NCBI GenBank assembly: GCA_963708325.1
Contig: OY970203.1
Location: 1,550,001 to 1,614,000, forward strand
From: G963708325 sp963708325
Lineage (GTDB): Bacteria; Actinomycetota; Thermoleophilia; Solirubrobacterales; 70-9
Length of the DNA stretch: 64,000 nucleotides
Reading direction: 5' to 3'
In this document: piece after piece, positions 8,006 to 15,223 of the stretch
Numbering within the stretch: position 1 is the stretch's first letter
How the letters are laid out: the number at the start of each line of letters is the position of its first letter
Notes under the pieces: generated by a model
Seen by the model: the letters and a program-made list of their open reading frames with translations, nothing else
What the model was told of the DNA's origin: nothing
Databases searched by the model: none
Program-made: the position numbers and the translations under genes

Positions 8006-10178
8006 GGTCGTAGCCGTTGCTGTCGGGACCGCGCTGGCCGCCGCGGCCTACCACGCCGTTCAGCAGAAACCCGCCCGGGTCGCCGTCCGGCTGACCTTCC
8101 CTCGGACTATTTCGGACACGGAGGCGGTCGCCGCCTTCCGATCCCTCACCGGGCTCCTGCCGCCATGGTGGCGTCGGATCTTTGGCGCACCCGTCGCAAT
8201 TCTCGAAGCCCACGCCAGCCCGAGTGGGATCGCCCATGTCCTGCGCCTTCCGGCGCCACGGGCCGACTACGTCCTCGGCTCGCTGCGCGCCGCGCTTCCC
8301 GGTCTGCGGGTCAGTGACAAGCACGTCCCGTCCCTGCCGGAACCGGCCCTCGCTCGCGAACTCCGGCTCGCGGGCTCCGGAGGACTCCGCACAGACGCCG
8401 GGCCCGCCACGAACGCGAACGTCCTCGCGGCCCTCCAACCGCTCGTCGGCAAGGAGCGGATCGTCGTCCAGTACGCGATCAGCCCCATCGGACGCGGGCC
8501 GATCCCGTCCTTCGATGACGTCGTCAATGCGATCCGGGGCGAGCAGCCGGTGCCCGCTTCGCAACGACCGACCGAGCCAGAGCTCGGCGTCGCGATCCGC
8601 GTGGGCATCGCCGCAGAGTCCGCTCGCGCCCGGCAACTCGCCGCGCGAGTCCTCGGCTCCTTCCACCCGCTCCGCACAGACGAGGCACGCCTGTCTAGGC
8701 GGGTTCTGCCGAGCAGACTCGTGGCCGCCAAGATGCGAGACGGGGCAGGGCCGGACCACGGTGCCTCGGCGCTTCGTGCGGACGAGCTCGCCGCGCTCGC
8801 CGGAATCCCGTTGGACGGCCCCGGTATGCCCGGTCTGACCATGGCACAGAGCCGTGAGCTTCCGCCGGATGCTTCCGTCCCCCGCCGGGGCCTTGTCCTA
8901 GGTGACTCAACGGTTGCTGGCGGTCCACGCCCCGTCGCCGTCACGCGGGCCGAAGCGCGCCGCTCGATTCAAATTTGCGCCCCAACGGGCGCGGGAAAGT
9001 CAACCGTTCTTCTCAACTTGGCCGTCCAGGCAGCTGATTCAGGACTGGCTGTCGTCGACAGTAAGGGCGATCTGATTGCCGATATCTGTGATCGCATCCG
9101 GGCGGATCGCCGCAGCGATGTCATCGTCTTCGATCCCGCAGACACCGAGCGCCCGGTTGGCTTCAACCTGATCGGCGGCGCAGGCGATACCGACCTGATC
9201 GTCGATCACGTCATCGGTCAGCTACGTGCAAGGTATGGGGCAGCCGGATTGGGGCCCCGCTCGGAAGATATTTGCCGCGCCGCCCTCCTGACGCTCGCGC
9301 GCGAGCCCGGCATGACTCTTTGTGAGGTCGAGCCACTGCTGGCCAACGCCGCCTTTCGCCAGCGGCTCGTGGGCCGGCTCGACGAGCCGGTGCTCGAGTC
9401 GTTCTGGGCCTGGTATGGATCGCTCTCCGACGCCGCCCGGGCCGAAGCGATCGCCCCGCTTGCGAACAAGCTTCGCACCTACACCCTCCGGCGCCGCGTC
9501 CGCGCCGTGATCGGACAGAGCGAAGGCCTAGACCTCGACCAGGTCCTCTCGAAAGGACGGGTTCTGCTGGTCAGCCTCGCCAAGGGCACGGTCGGTGAGG
9601 ATGCCGCCGCCTTAATCGGTTCGGCGATGGTCTCGCGGCTTTGGACTGCAATCCAGGCCCGCGCGGCGCTCCCGCCCGACAGGCGCCGGCCGTTCACCGT
9701 GATCTGCGACGAATTTCAGGACTTCGCGCGGCTTCCTGTCGCGCTGGGAGACGCCATCGCCCAGAGCCGCGGCTACAAGGTCGGCTGGGTCCTCGCTCAC
9801 CAGCACCTCGCCCAACTGGACGCCGCGACCCGGGCTGACGTGCTGGCAAACTGCAGATCAAAGCTCGTCATGCAGACGACCGCGGCGGACGCTTCATTGT
9901 TCGCCCGCGAGTTCGCACCTCACCTCCACGCGGCGGACCTCCAGGGCCTTGGTCCCTTCGAGGGCTACGCCGCGATCTCGACCGGTGCGGCGGTCGCCCC
10001 GCCGGCGAGCGTCCGGACCCGCCCGGCCCCAGACGCGCTCGGAGTGGCCTCCGCTGTCCGAGCCGGATCGCGGAAGCGCTACGGCACGCCGGTCGCCGAG
10101 ACCGAGGCTGCGATCCGCAAGCGCATCCTCGGCAGCCGTGGACCTACACCAATCGGCGGGACGAGGAGGTCGTCTTGA
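7998..10178 (+). CDS. VirD4/TraG-like conjugative coupling ATPase
   Basis: About 726 residues from the GTG at 7998, preferred over an ATG at 7953 because AGGGGGAG precedes it and the N-terminus then starts with a membrane helix (VVEVVAVAVGTALAAAAYHAV). A domain of about 300 residues follows. The RecA-like ATPase comes next: Walker A APTGAGKST near residues 328-336, a VVDSKGDL block, FDPADTERPVGFNLI typical of VirD4/TraD proteins, and Walker B FTVICDEFQDF near 566-576. It would pump DNA to a mating channel or couple a relaxosome to it, at the inner membrane. It overlaps the genes on both sides. A relaxase and a VirB4 homologue are not visible in the window. Confidence 0.85.
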   Translation: MVEVVAVAVGTALAAAAYHAVQQKPARVAVRLTFPRTISDTEAVAAFRSLTGLLPPWWRRIFGAPVAILEAHASPSGIAHVLRLPAPRADYVLGSLRAALPGLRVSDKHVPSLPEPALARELRLAGSGGLRTDAGPATNANVLAALQPLVGKERIVVQYAISPIGRGPIPSFDDVVNAIRGEQPVPASQRPTEPELGVAIRVGIAAESARARQLAARVLGSFHPLRTDEARLSRRVLPSRLVAAKMRDGAGPDHGASALRADELAALAGIPLDGPGMPGLTMAQSRELPPDASVPRRGLVLGDSTVAGGPRPVAVTRAEARRSIQICAPTGAGKSTVLLNLAVQAADSGLAVVDSKGDLIADICDRIRADRRSDVIVFDPADTERPVGFNLIGGAGDTDLIVDHVIGQLRARYGAAGLGPRSEDICRAALLTLAREPGMTLCEVEPLLANAAFRQRLVGRLDEPVLESFWAWYGSLSDAARAEAIAPLANKLRTYTLRRRVRAVIGQSEGLDLDQVLSKGRVLLVSLAKGTVGEDAAALIGSAMVSRLWTAIQARAALPPDRRRPFTVICDEFQDFARLPVALGDAIAQSRGYKVGWVLAHQHLAQLDAATRADVLANCRSKLVMQTTAADASLFAREFAPHLHAADLQGLGPFEGYAAISTGAAVAPPASVRTRPAPDALGVASAVRAGSRKRYGTPVAETEAAIRKRILGSRGPTPIGGTRRSS

Positions 10179-10294
10179 GGCTTCGCGTCGCCATTCACTT
10201 CGCGTGGCCGACTGTGCGGCCCGTTCTCAGGCTGGGCCTCGAATCGCGGCACGGTTCGGCAACGACTCTCTCTCCGAACGGAGCGACGAAATGA
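10175..10294 (+). CDS. Possible translationally coupled mini-ORF (39 aa)
   Basis: A TTG at 10175 overlaps the stop of the coupling ATPase (TTGA), and GAGGAGG lies five bases upstream. The 39-residue product (MRLRVAIHFAWPTVRPVLRL...) is basic and ends at a TGA that overlaps the ATG of the replication-relaxation gene (ATGA). It exactly bridges the only gap in an otherwise fully overlapping operon. It may be a real peptide or may simply keep ribosomes moving into the next gene. The sequence is too short to decide, and nothing in it is recognisable. Confidence 0.35.
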   Translation: MRLRVAIHFAWPTVRPVLRLGLESRHGSATTLSPNGATK

Positions 10295-11107
10295 GGCGGG
10301 CATACCTCACAGCCAACCGTCTGGCTGAGCTTAAGCGGCGTCTCGGTTCCCGCGACCGAGCGATTGTCTCGACGCTTGACGACCTCCGCGTGGCAACCAC
10401 CGGTCAGCTTGCCCGACTCCACTTCGCAGAACTCACGGAACGCTCAGCCGCTCGGCAGGCGCCGCAGACGCTCCGACGTCTGGAAGACCTCCGTGTCGTT
10501 ACTCGACTGAAACGGCAGGTCGGCGGCGTCCGGGCAGGTTCCCAAGCAAACACCTGGTCCCTCGACCTGGCCGGGCAACGGCTGGCCTCCGCCTGCGGCC
10601 CGGCCGGGGGCCGGACATGCCGGCGTCCCTGGACGCCCGGCCTTGCCTTCCTCGCTCACCGACTCGCGGTCAGCGAGTGCTACGTCGTCCTTGTCGAACG
10701 CTGCCGGGGTGGCACCGCCGACCTCCTGGAGTTCACCGCCGAGCCCCGTTGCTGGCTTCGCTATGCGGCCCCCCTTGGCGGCACGGCAATGCTCAAGCCG
10801 GACGCCTTCGCCCGGGTGGCCGTGGCCGACTTTGAGCGGGGCGCGTTCATCGAGATAGACCGGGACACCGAATCTCGCTCCACGCTGAAGCGGAAGCTCG
10901 CCGCCTTTCGCCACTTACTGGGAGACGGGCCGCGAACAACAACGGCGCGGCTACTTCCCACAGGTCGTCTTCTCGGTCCCGTCCGACGCGCGCAAAGAGG
11001 TCCTCGTCGACCTCTGCGCGGCCCAACCCGAGGAAACGTGGCCCCTCTTCCGAGTCGTCCTGGAGCCAGAGCTACCGGCGGCGCTGCTCGAAGGAGAGGC
11101 AACGTGA
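10291..11107 (+). pseudogene. Replication-relaxation family protein, broken by a one-base frameshift
   Basis: The N-terminal part (residues 1-208 from the ATG at 10291) has the winged-helix start of the replication-relaxation family (LTANRLAELKRRLGSRDRAIVSTLDDLRVATTGQLARLHF) and the later VKPD-like core (MLKPDAFARVAVADF...FIEIDRDTES). At 10912-10918 the text reads CAC T TAC TGG. Without the extra T the frame continues as RHYWETGREQQRRGYFPQVVF and on to GEAT, with a stop at 11105-11107. This is what the family normally shows after the core. With the T, the frame instead runs on into the methyltransferase. It may be a sequencing error, a real mutation or programmed slippage. The family accompanies plasmid and ICE transfer genes of actinobacteria. 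Confidence 0.8.
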
Positions 11108-12099
11108 AGACGCTTCCCCGAAACACGGTCCTCACTGGCGATGCCCGGAGGGTGCTCTCCGATCTTCTCGCCGAAAGTGTGGATTGCGTCGTGACGAGCC
11201 CGCCCTACGCTGGGAGCCTCCGTGACTACGGCCACCCCGAGCAGCTGGGCCGCGAGCAATCCGTCGACGAGTATGTCGATCGCCTCCGCCCGATCTTTGC
11301 CCAGATCCGCCGCGTCCTCAAGCCCACCGGGAGTCTTTGGCTGAACCTCGGCGACTGTTACGCCAGGCGATCCGCCCAGGGCGTCCCACGCGGCAGCCTC
11401 TTGCTTGCCCCGCAGCGGGTGGCGCTGGCGCTTTCGGCCGCTGGGTGGATCGTCAAGAACGTCTGTGTCTGGCACAAGTCCAACCCTCTGCCACAGAGTG
11501 CCCGTGACCGACTTAGCCCAACCTATGAAGTTGTCCTCTTCGCGACCAAGGAGCGGCGCCACTTCTTCGACCTGGACGCGATCCGGGTCCCGCATCGCTC
11601 GGCAAACCGAGCCGGCCGGAAGGGCAAGCCCCGCGGCCTCTACCAGGGCGGCAACTCCGGGCTCTCGCTCCTGCGGACGACGGGCCGGGTCGGCAACCCG
11701 AAAGGGAAAAACCCAGGCGACGTCTGGACCCTGCCGACGGCCGTGGACCGGCTGGGTCACCAAGCCACGTTTCCCGAGCGGCTCGTCGAGCTGCCTGTGA
11801 TCGCAGCATGCCCCGAGCGGATTTGTGTCCAATGTGACTCAGCCTGGACTCGGCCGACGCGAATCGTCGAGGTCCACGACAAGGACGGGTCGAGGAGCGT
11901 TCGGAAGGTTGGCAAGCTCAAGCGCTGCGACTGCTTTGCGCCGAGCCGGCCCGGCGTCGTACTCGATCCGTTCTTCGGGACCGGGACGATCGGCAAAGTC
12001 GCGGCGAAGCACGGCCGCGACTGGCTAGGAATCGAAATCAACCCGGCGTATGCCGACCTCGCCGGTCAGCGCCTTGGGCTCGAGCGGAGGGCGGCATGA
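11104..12099 (+). CDS. Orphan DNA methyltransferase (SPPY class, N4-cytosine/N6-adenine)
   Basis: I start it at the GTG at 11104. That codon has AAGGAGAGG nine bases upstream and overlaps the stop of the intended replication-relaxation frame (GTGA). The protein (331 residues) opens with MKTLPRNTVLTGDARRVLSDL. It has the catalytic VVTSPPYAGSLRDYG and, near the C-terminus, the AdoMet-binding VLDPFFGTGTIGKVAAKHGRDWLGIEINPAYADLA. This motif order is that of beta-class DNA methyltransferases. An internal CxxC...CxC block (CVQC, CDC) suggests a zinc finger inside the target-recognition part. No restriction partner is present. Because of the upstream frameshift it is also open in frame with the preceding gene. 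Confidence 0.85.
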   Translation: MKTLPRNTVLTGDARRVLSDLLAESVDCVVTSPPYAGSLRDYGHPEQLGREQSVDEYVDRLRPIFAQIRRVLKPTGSLWLNLGDCYARRSAQGVPRGSLLLAPQRVALALSAAGWIVKNVCVWHKSNPLPQSARDRLSPTYEVVLFATKERRHFFDLDAIRVPHRSANRAGRKGKPRGLYQGGNSGLSLLRTTGRVGNPKGKNPGDVWTLPTAVDRLGHQATFPERLVELPVIAACPERICVQCDSAWTRPTRIVEVHDKDGSRSVRKVGKLKRCDCFAPSRPGVVLDPFFGTGTIGKVAAKHGRDWLGIEINPAYADLAGQRLGLERRAA

Positions 12100-12191
12100 G
12101 GCGGTGGACGGCTGCGCGGCGGACGGAAGGGCTCCGGTCTTTCTGCTCGCCGCAACAGTCATCCACCACCCAAGGAGGTGACGGGCCATGA
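12096..12191 (+). CDS. Possible translationally coupled mini-ORF (31 aa)
   Basis: An ATG at 12096 overlaps the methyltransferase stop (ATGA) and has GGAGG five bases upstream. The frame ends at a TGA overlapping the ATG of the next gene (ATGA at 12188). The product (MRRWTAARRTEGLRSFCSPQ...) is basic and unrecognised. With the 39-residue ORF at 10175 it makes the second bridge of this kind in the operon. It may serve only to couple translation. Confidence 0.3.
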   Translation: MRRWTAARRTEGLRSFCSPQQSSTTQGGDGP

Positions 12192-12559
12192 CCAAGGCCC
12201 AGCAGGTCTACGAGCGCGTGGAGGCGCTCGTCGGCGAAGGCTCCACCAAGGCCGACGCCTACGTCCAGGTGGCCGAGGAGTTCGGGCTGAGGCCCAACTC
12301 CGTGCGCGGTGCGTACTACCAGCACACGCGCAAGCTCCGTGGCGGGAAGCCCCGTTCGCGGAAGCGCGAGACGACCACCGAGGACGCTGTGGCGTCCGCC
12401 GTGGCAACCCTCGAGGAGGCGGTCGAGTCGATCGACTCCGAGATCGAGGCCGCGAAGGAGCGGGCCGACGAGGCCCAGCGCGAGTACGAGGCGCTCGACG
12501 CGAGCGCAACCGATCGCAAGCAGGCCATCCAGGCCAAGATCGACGCGCTCAGCTCGTAG
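12188..12559 (+). CDS. Small helix-turn-helix-like and coiled-coil protein (123 aa), last gene of the transfer operon
   Basis: A perfect AAGGAGGTGA lies nine bases before the ATG. Residues 1-45 (TKAQQVYERVEALVGEGSTKADAYVQVAEEFGLRPNSVRGAYYQHTR) look like a helix-turn-helix. A basic stretch (KLRGGKPRSRKRE) and a long acidic coiled coil (VASAVATLEEAVESIDSEIEAAKERADEAQREYEALDA) follow. This build suits a DNA-binding dimer such as a nucleoid-like or partition-type accessory protein, though I cannot assign a family. It closes the operon; a strong terminator follows 10 bases after its stop. Confidence 0.7.
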   Translation: MTKAQQVYERVEALVGEGSTKADAYVQVAEEFGLRPNSVRGAYYQHTRKLRGGKPRSRKRETTTEDAVASAVATLEEAVESIDSEIEAAKERADEAQREYEALDASATDRKQAIQAKIDALSS

Positions 12560-12568
12560 GTGACTCAT

Positions 12569-12618
12569 GGGGCGATCCGAACAACACAATCAACGTTCGG
12601 ATCGCCCCTCTTTTCTTT
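12569..12618 (+). terminator. Strong intrinsic terminator of the transfer operon
   Basis: A perfect 14-bp inverted repeat (GGGGCGATCCGAAC at 12569-12582 and its complement at 12595-12608) with a 12-base loop, followed by a T-rich run (CTCTTTTCTTT). It lies directly after the 123-residue gene and before the repressor promoter. It therefore separates the transfer operon from the repressor-protease-recombinase operon. Confidence 0.9.
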
Positions 12619-12640
12619 GCCGCAACTCGGCCCGAGCACG

Positions 12641-12656
12641 GTTCAAAACCTTGAAC
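12641..12656. promoter_or_regulatory. Operator palindrome O3 (GTTCAAAACCTTGAAC)
   Basis: The third copy of the GTTCAA-N4-TTGAAC palindrome, 35 bases before the ATG of the XRE repressor. Its right arm, TTGAAC at 12651-12656, coincides with the best -35 element of that gene. Its position relative to the gene start (TTGAAC about 40 bases before the ATG) matches that of O1 at the transfer operon. This implies autoregulation of the repressor through the same site type. Confidence 0.75.
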
Positions 12657-12686
12657 AACAATGGTATACTTATTAATAGTAAGTAT
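12651..12686 (+). promoter_or_regulatory. Promoter of the repressor operon with an AT-rich inverted repeat
   Basis: TTGAAC (12651-12656) and TAATAG (12674-12679) are separated by 17 bases and would start transcription near 12686, about six bases before the ATG at 12692. No Shine-Dalgarno is present, so a leaderless or nearly leaderless message is likely. A second symmetry, ATACTTA (12666-12672) and TAAGTAT (12680-12686) with a 7-base spacer, covers the -10 region. It is unrelated to the O1-O3 palindromes and may be the site of another regulator. Confidence 0.55.
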
Positions 12687-12691
12687 CCTCG

Positions 12692-13048
12692 ATGGCTAAT
12701 AAGCACCGCCAGTTCGCCGCCTTCATCACCAAGCACCGCAAGCAGCGGGGGCTTTCGATGGCGGCCCTGGCCGAGGCAGTCGGCGTCACCAAGTCGAACG
12801 TCCACTACTGGGAGTCGGGCGAAGGACTCCCCAACGCGAACGTGCTGCAACCGCTCGCCGAGGCGCTCGGCGTCAGCTATGAAGACCTCTTCTCCCTGGC
12901 CGGCTACGCCAGTCCGCAGGGATTGCCCGAGCCGACTCCCTACCTCCGAGCCAAGTTCCCCGACGCCCCGAAGAAGGCGATTGCCGAAGCCGAGCGCTTC
13001 TTCGCCGAGTTCAACGAGCGATATGGAAAGGACGACGATGTTGGCTAA
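12692..13048 (+). CDS. XRE-family repressor (ImmR-like)
   Basis: A 118-residue protein with an N-terminal XRE helix-turn-helix (FITKHRKQRGLSMAALAEAVGVTKSNVHYWESGEGLPNANVLQPLAEALGVSYEDLFSLAGY, about residues 10-72) and a short C-terminal helical part (PKKAIAEAERFFAEFNERYG). Its gene overlaps the ImmA/IrrE-type protease gene, which overlaps the recombinase gene. In ICEBs1 and many phages this order marks a repressor whose protease partner cleaves it to induce excision. Palindrome O3 lies in its own promoter, and O1 and O2 lie at the transfer operon, so it probably represses both. The start is set by the leaderless promoter; no alternative in-frame ATG is nearby. Confidence 0.85.
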   Translation: MANKHRQFAAFITKHRKQRGLSMAALAEAVGVTKSNVHYWESGEGLPNANVLQPLAEALGVSYEDLFSLAGYASPQGLPEPTPYLRAKFPDAPKKAIAEAERFFAEFNERYGKDDDVG

Positions 13049-13583
13049 TCCGGTCGCTGAGCTTCGTCTGATCTGCCCGAATCGGCGGCTCGCCCCCTGG
13101 GAGGCTCGATCGGTCGCCGAAAAGCAGGCACACAAACTCCACTCCCTGATGCGAATCGAGGAGCCGCCTTTCCCAGAGCAGGCCATCGAGTACCTGCCAC
13201 GCGTGGAAGTTCGCTTCATTAGAGCGCGGCGACTCGCTGGCGCGCTGTCCTGGCGAGGCGGCAAGTGGCGGATCGTCGTCAACCGGGACGACACCTGGGG
13301 TCGGCAACGCTTTTCGCTGGCGCACGAGCTCAAGCATCTAATCGACCATCCAGTTCAGCGGTCGCTCTACGCCGACACCCGATACGGCTCGGCCAAATCT
13401 GCCGCCGAACGCGCCGCCGACTACTTCGCCGCGTGTCTGTTGATGCCGAAGGCTTGGGTGAAGCGCGTCTACTACGACGAGGGCTTCCGGGATCCGCGTG
13501 TCCTGGCCAAACGCTTCCAGGTCAGCGCCGCGGCGATGCGTTATCGGTTCGATCAACTCGGGCTCCCCGAGAGGTCTACATGA
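13038..13583 (+). CDS. ImmA/IrrE-family metallopeptidase (anti-repressor)
   Basis: I use the ATG at 13038, which follows GGAAAGG by six bases and overlaps the repressor gene by 11 bases; another ATG is in frame at 13023. The protein is about 181 residues. It carries the zinc-protease motif HELKH (FSLAHELKHLIDHP) and the downstream ERAADYFAACLLMPKAWV that supplies the third metal ligand, both typical of ImmA/IrrE (DUF955) peptidases. The expected role is cleavage of the adjacent XRE repressor under stress or signal, which would derepress the element. Its stop overlaps the recombinase start (ATGA), so the three proteins are translationally coupled. Confidence 0.9.
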   Translation: MLANPVAELRLICPNRRLAPWEARSVAEKQAHKLHSLMRIEEPPFPEQAIEYLPRVEVRFIRARRLAGALSWRGGKWRIVVNRDDTWGRQRFSLAHELKHLIDHPVQRSLYADTRYGSAKSAAERAADYFAACLLMPKAWVKRVYYDEGFRDPRVLAKRFQVSAAAMRYRFDQLGLPERST

Positions 13584-15223
13584 AGCGCGCGGTGGTCCTG
13601 CTCCGTGTCTCAAGTCAGGGCCAGACCCGGCGGGCCGGGGCCGACGAGGGCTATTCCATTCCGGCTCAGCGCGACGGCTGCTACCGCAAGGCCAAACAAC
13701 TCGAAGCGGAGGTTGTGCAGGAGTTCGTCGGGCCAGCCCAGTCCGCGAGTAACGGCCTCTATCCTGCCCTGCGGGACGCCCTTGCATTTGTCACCGAGCA
13801 CGGGGACATCGACTATCTGATCGTCTTCCGGCTCGACCGCTTCGCACGCGACGAGTTGACCCAGTTCGCCGCTCTCGCCGAACTGCGTGCGGCCGGGGTG
13901 AAGCTCGTCTCGGTCACCGAACAGGTGGATGAGACGCCGCAAGGGATGCTCTCGATGGGCATCCTCGGGGCAGTCAACGCCTACCGCTCCCGCGACGACG
14001 CCCGAAAAATCACCGAGGGCCGCGTCAAAAAGGCGCGGGAGGGCGGCACACCCGCCCGGGCTCCGCTCGGCTATGTGAACCGCAAGCGCTGGGACGGCGC
14101 CAACGACATCCGCTGGGTCGAAGTCGATCCCGAGCGGTCGCCGCACGTGCAGTGGGCTTTTCAGGCTTACGCCACCGGTGAGTGGCCGCTAAAGGCGTTG
14201 ACTGAGGAGCTCGCCGAGAGAGGGCTTACTACTCGACCGACTCCCAAGCGACCTGCCGGGAAGGTGACCAAGTCCGTTCTCCACGGCATTCTCAAAAATT
14301 CTTACTACGTCGGCAAGGTCGTCTTCAAGGGCATCGAATACCAAGGGAATCACCCGCCGCTCGTCACCCCGGATCTCTTCGATCAGGTCCAGCAGGTACT
14401 CACTGCCCACAACGTGGCCGGCGAAAAGCAGTGGCGATGGGAGCACTACCTGAAAGGCACAGTTTTCTGTGCAATTTGCGGCAGCCGTCTGATTTTCACG
14501 AAGTGCAGCGGCAACGGCGGCGTCTACGACTATTTCGTCTGCGGCCGGCGCCACCACGGAGACGGGTGCGAGCTGCCGTACCTGCCCGTCCATCGCGTCG
14601 AGCATGACGTCTCCGATTACTACCTCCGCCAAGTGAAACTCGACGCCGAGCAGGTGGCCGACATCGAGCCGAAGCTGATTGAGATGTTCCGTCATCTGAC
14701 CGGCTACCAGCAGAGGGAAGTGATCCGGTGTCGCAAGGTGGTTGACGACATCCTGGGGCAGCGAGACCAGGTCGTCGAGGACCATCTCGCCAACCCAAGA
14801 GCCATTCCGCTTGATGTGCTTGAGAAGAAACAGCAGAAGCTCAGCGAACAGCTCAAGGCGGCCGAGAAGCAGCTTGCGGCTGCCGAGCGGAAGGTGGACC
14901 AGTCCGAGGAGGGACTCCGCCTCGCACAAAAGGGGCTCTCCGACTCATCCCGGACCTACCGCGACGCCGACCCGCAGACTCGACGACAGTGGAACCAGGC
15001 GTTCTTCACCAAGCTCTATGTCGGGCCGAAGGGAATCACCGGCTCAGAGCTAACCGATGAGTTCGGCGCCCTCCTGGCCGAGGACCTCGCTAAGAAGCTT
15101 GAAGCGCTGCCGTCCGATCCCAGCGCCTTTCGTCGCCGCGGTTCGAACGTGGGCTTCTTAGTGGAGCTAGCCGGACTCGAACCGGCGACCTCCTGGGTGC
15201 GATCCAGGCGCTCTTCCAACTGA
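13580..15223 (+). CDS. int: Large serine recombinase (integrase)
   Basis: 547 residues. The resolvase-type catalytic domain starts with VVLLRVSSQGQ (nucleophile Ser11, Arg9) and has IVFRLDRFARD near residues 81-91. The recombinase domain spans about 160-275 (ARAPLGYVNR...SVLHGILKNSYYVGKVVF). A zinc ribbon (C297, C300, C321, C330) and a coiled coil near 395-480 complete the large-serine-integrase plan. The last 20 residues (VELAGLEPATSWVRSRRSSN) are read from the antisense of tRNA-Ala(CGC), so the natural end of the protein depends on where the element is inserted. It is the third gene of the repressor-protease-recombinase operon. Serine integrases seldom use tRNA genes, which makes the pairing unusual. 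Confidence 0.92.
   Translation: MKRAVVLLRVSSQGQTRRAGADEGYSIPAQRDGCYRKAKQLEAEVVQEFVGPAQSASNGLYPALRDALAFVTEHGDIDYLIVFRLDRFARDELTQFAALAELRAAGVKLVSVTEQVDETPQGMLSMGILGAVNAYRSRDDARKITEGRVKKAREGGTPARAPLGYVNRKRWDGANDIRWVEVDPERSPHVQWAFQAYATGEWPLKALTEELAERGLTTRPTPKRPAGKVTKSVLHGILKNSYYVGKVVFKGIEYQGNHPPLVTPDLFDQVQQVLTAHNVAGEKQWRWEHYLKGTVFCAICGSRLIFTKCSGNGGVYDYFVCGRRHHGDGCELPYLPVHRVEHDVSDYYLRQVKLDAEQVADIEPKLIEMFRHLTGYQQREVIRCRKVVDDILGQRDQVVEDHLANPRAIPLDVLEKKQQKLSEQLKAAEKQLAAAERKVDQSEEGLRLAQKGLSDSSRTYRDADPQTRRQWNQAFFTKLYVGPKGITGSELTDEFGALLAEDLAKKLEALPSDPSAFRRRGSNVGFLVELAGLEPATSWVRSRRSSN

Noticed and set aside
9949..12099. A single long ORF that looks like a replication-relaxation/methyltransferase fusion protein
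   Set aside because: The fusion depends on one extra base near 10915. Without it both genes have normal ends and starts, and the first 340 bases of the ORF overlap the coupling ATPase in another frame.
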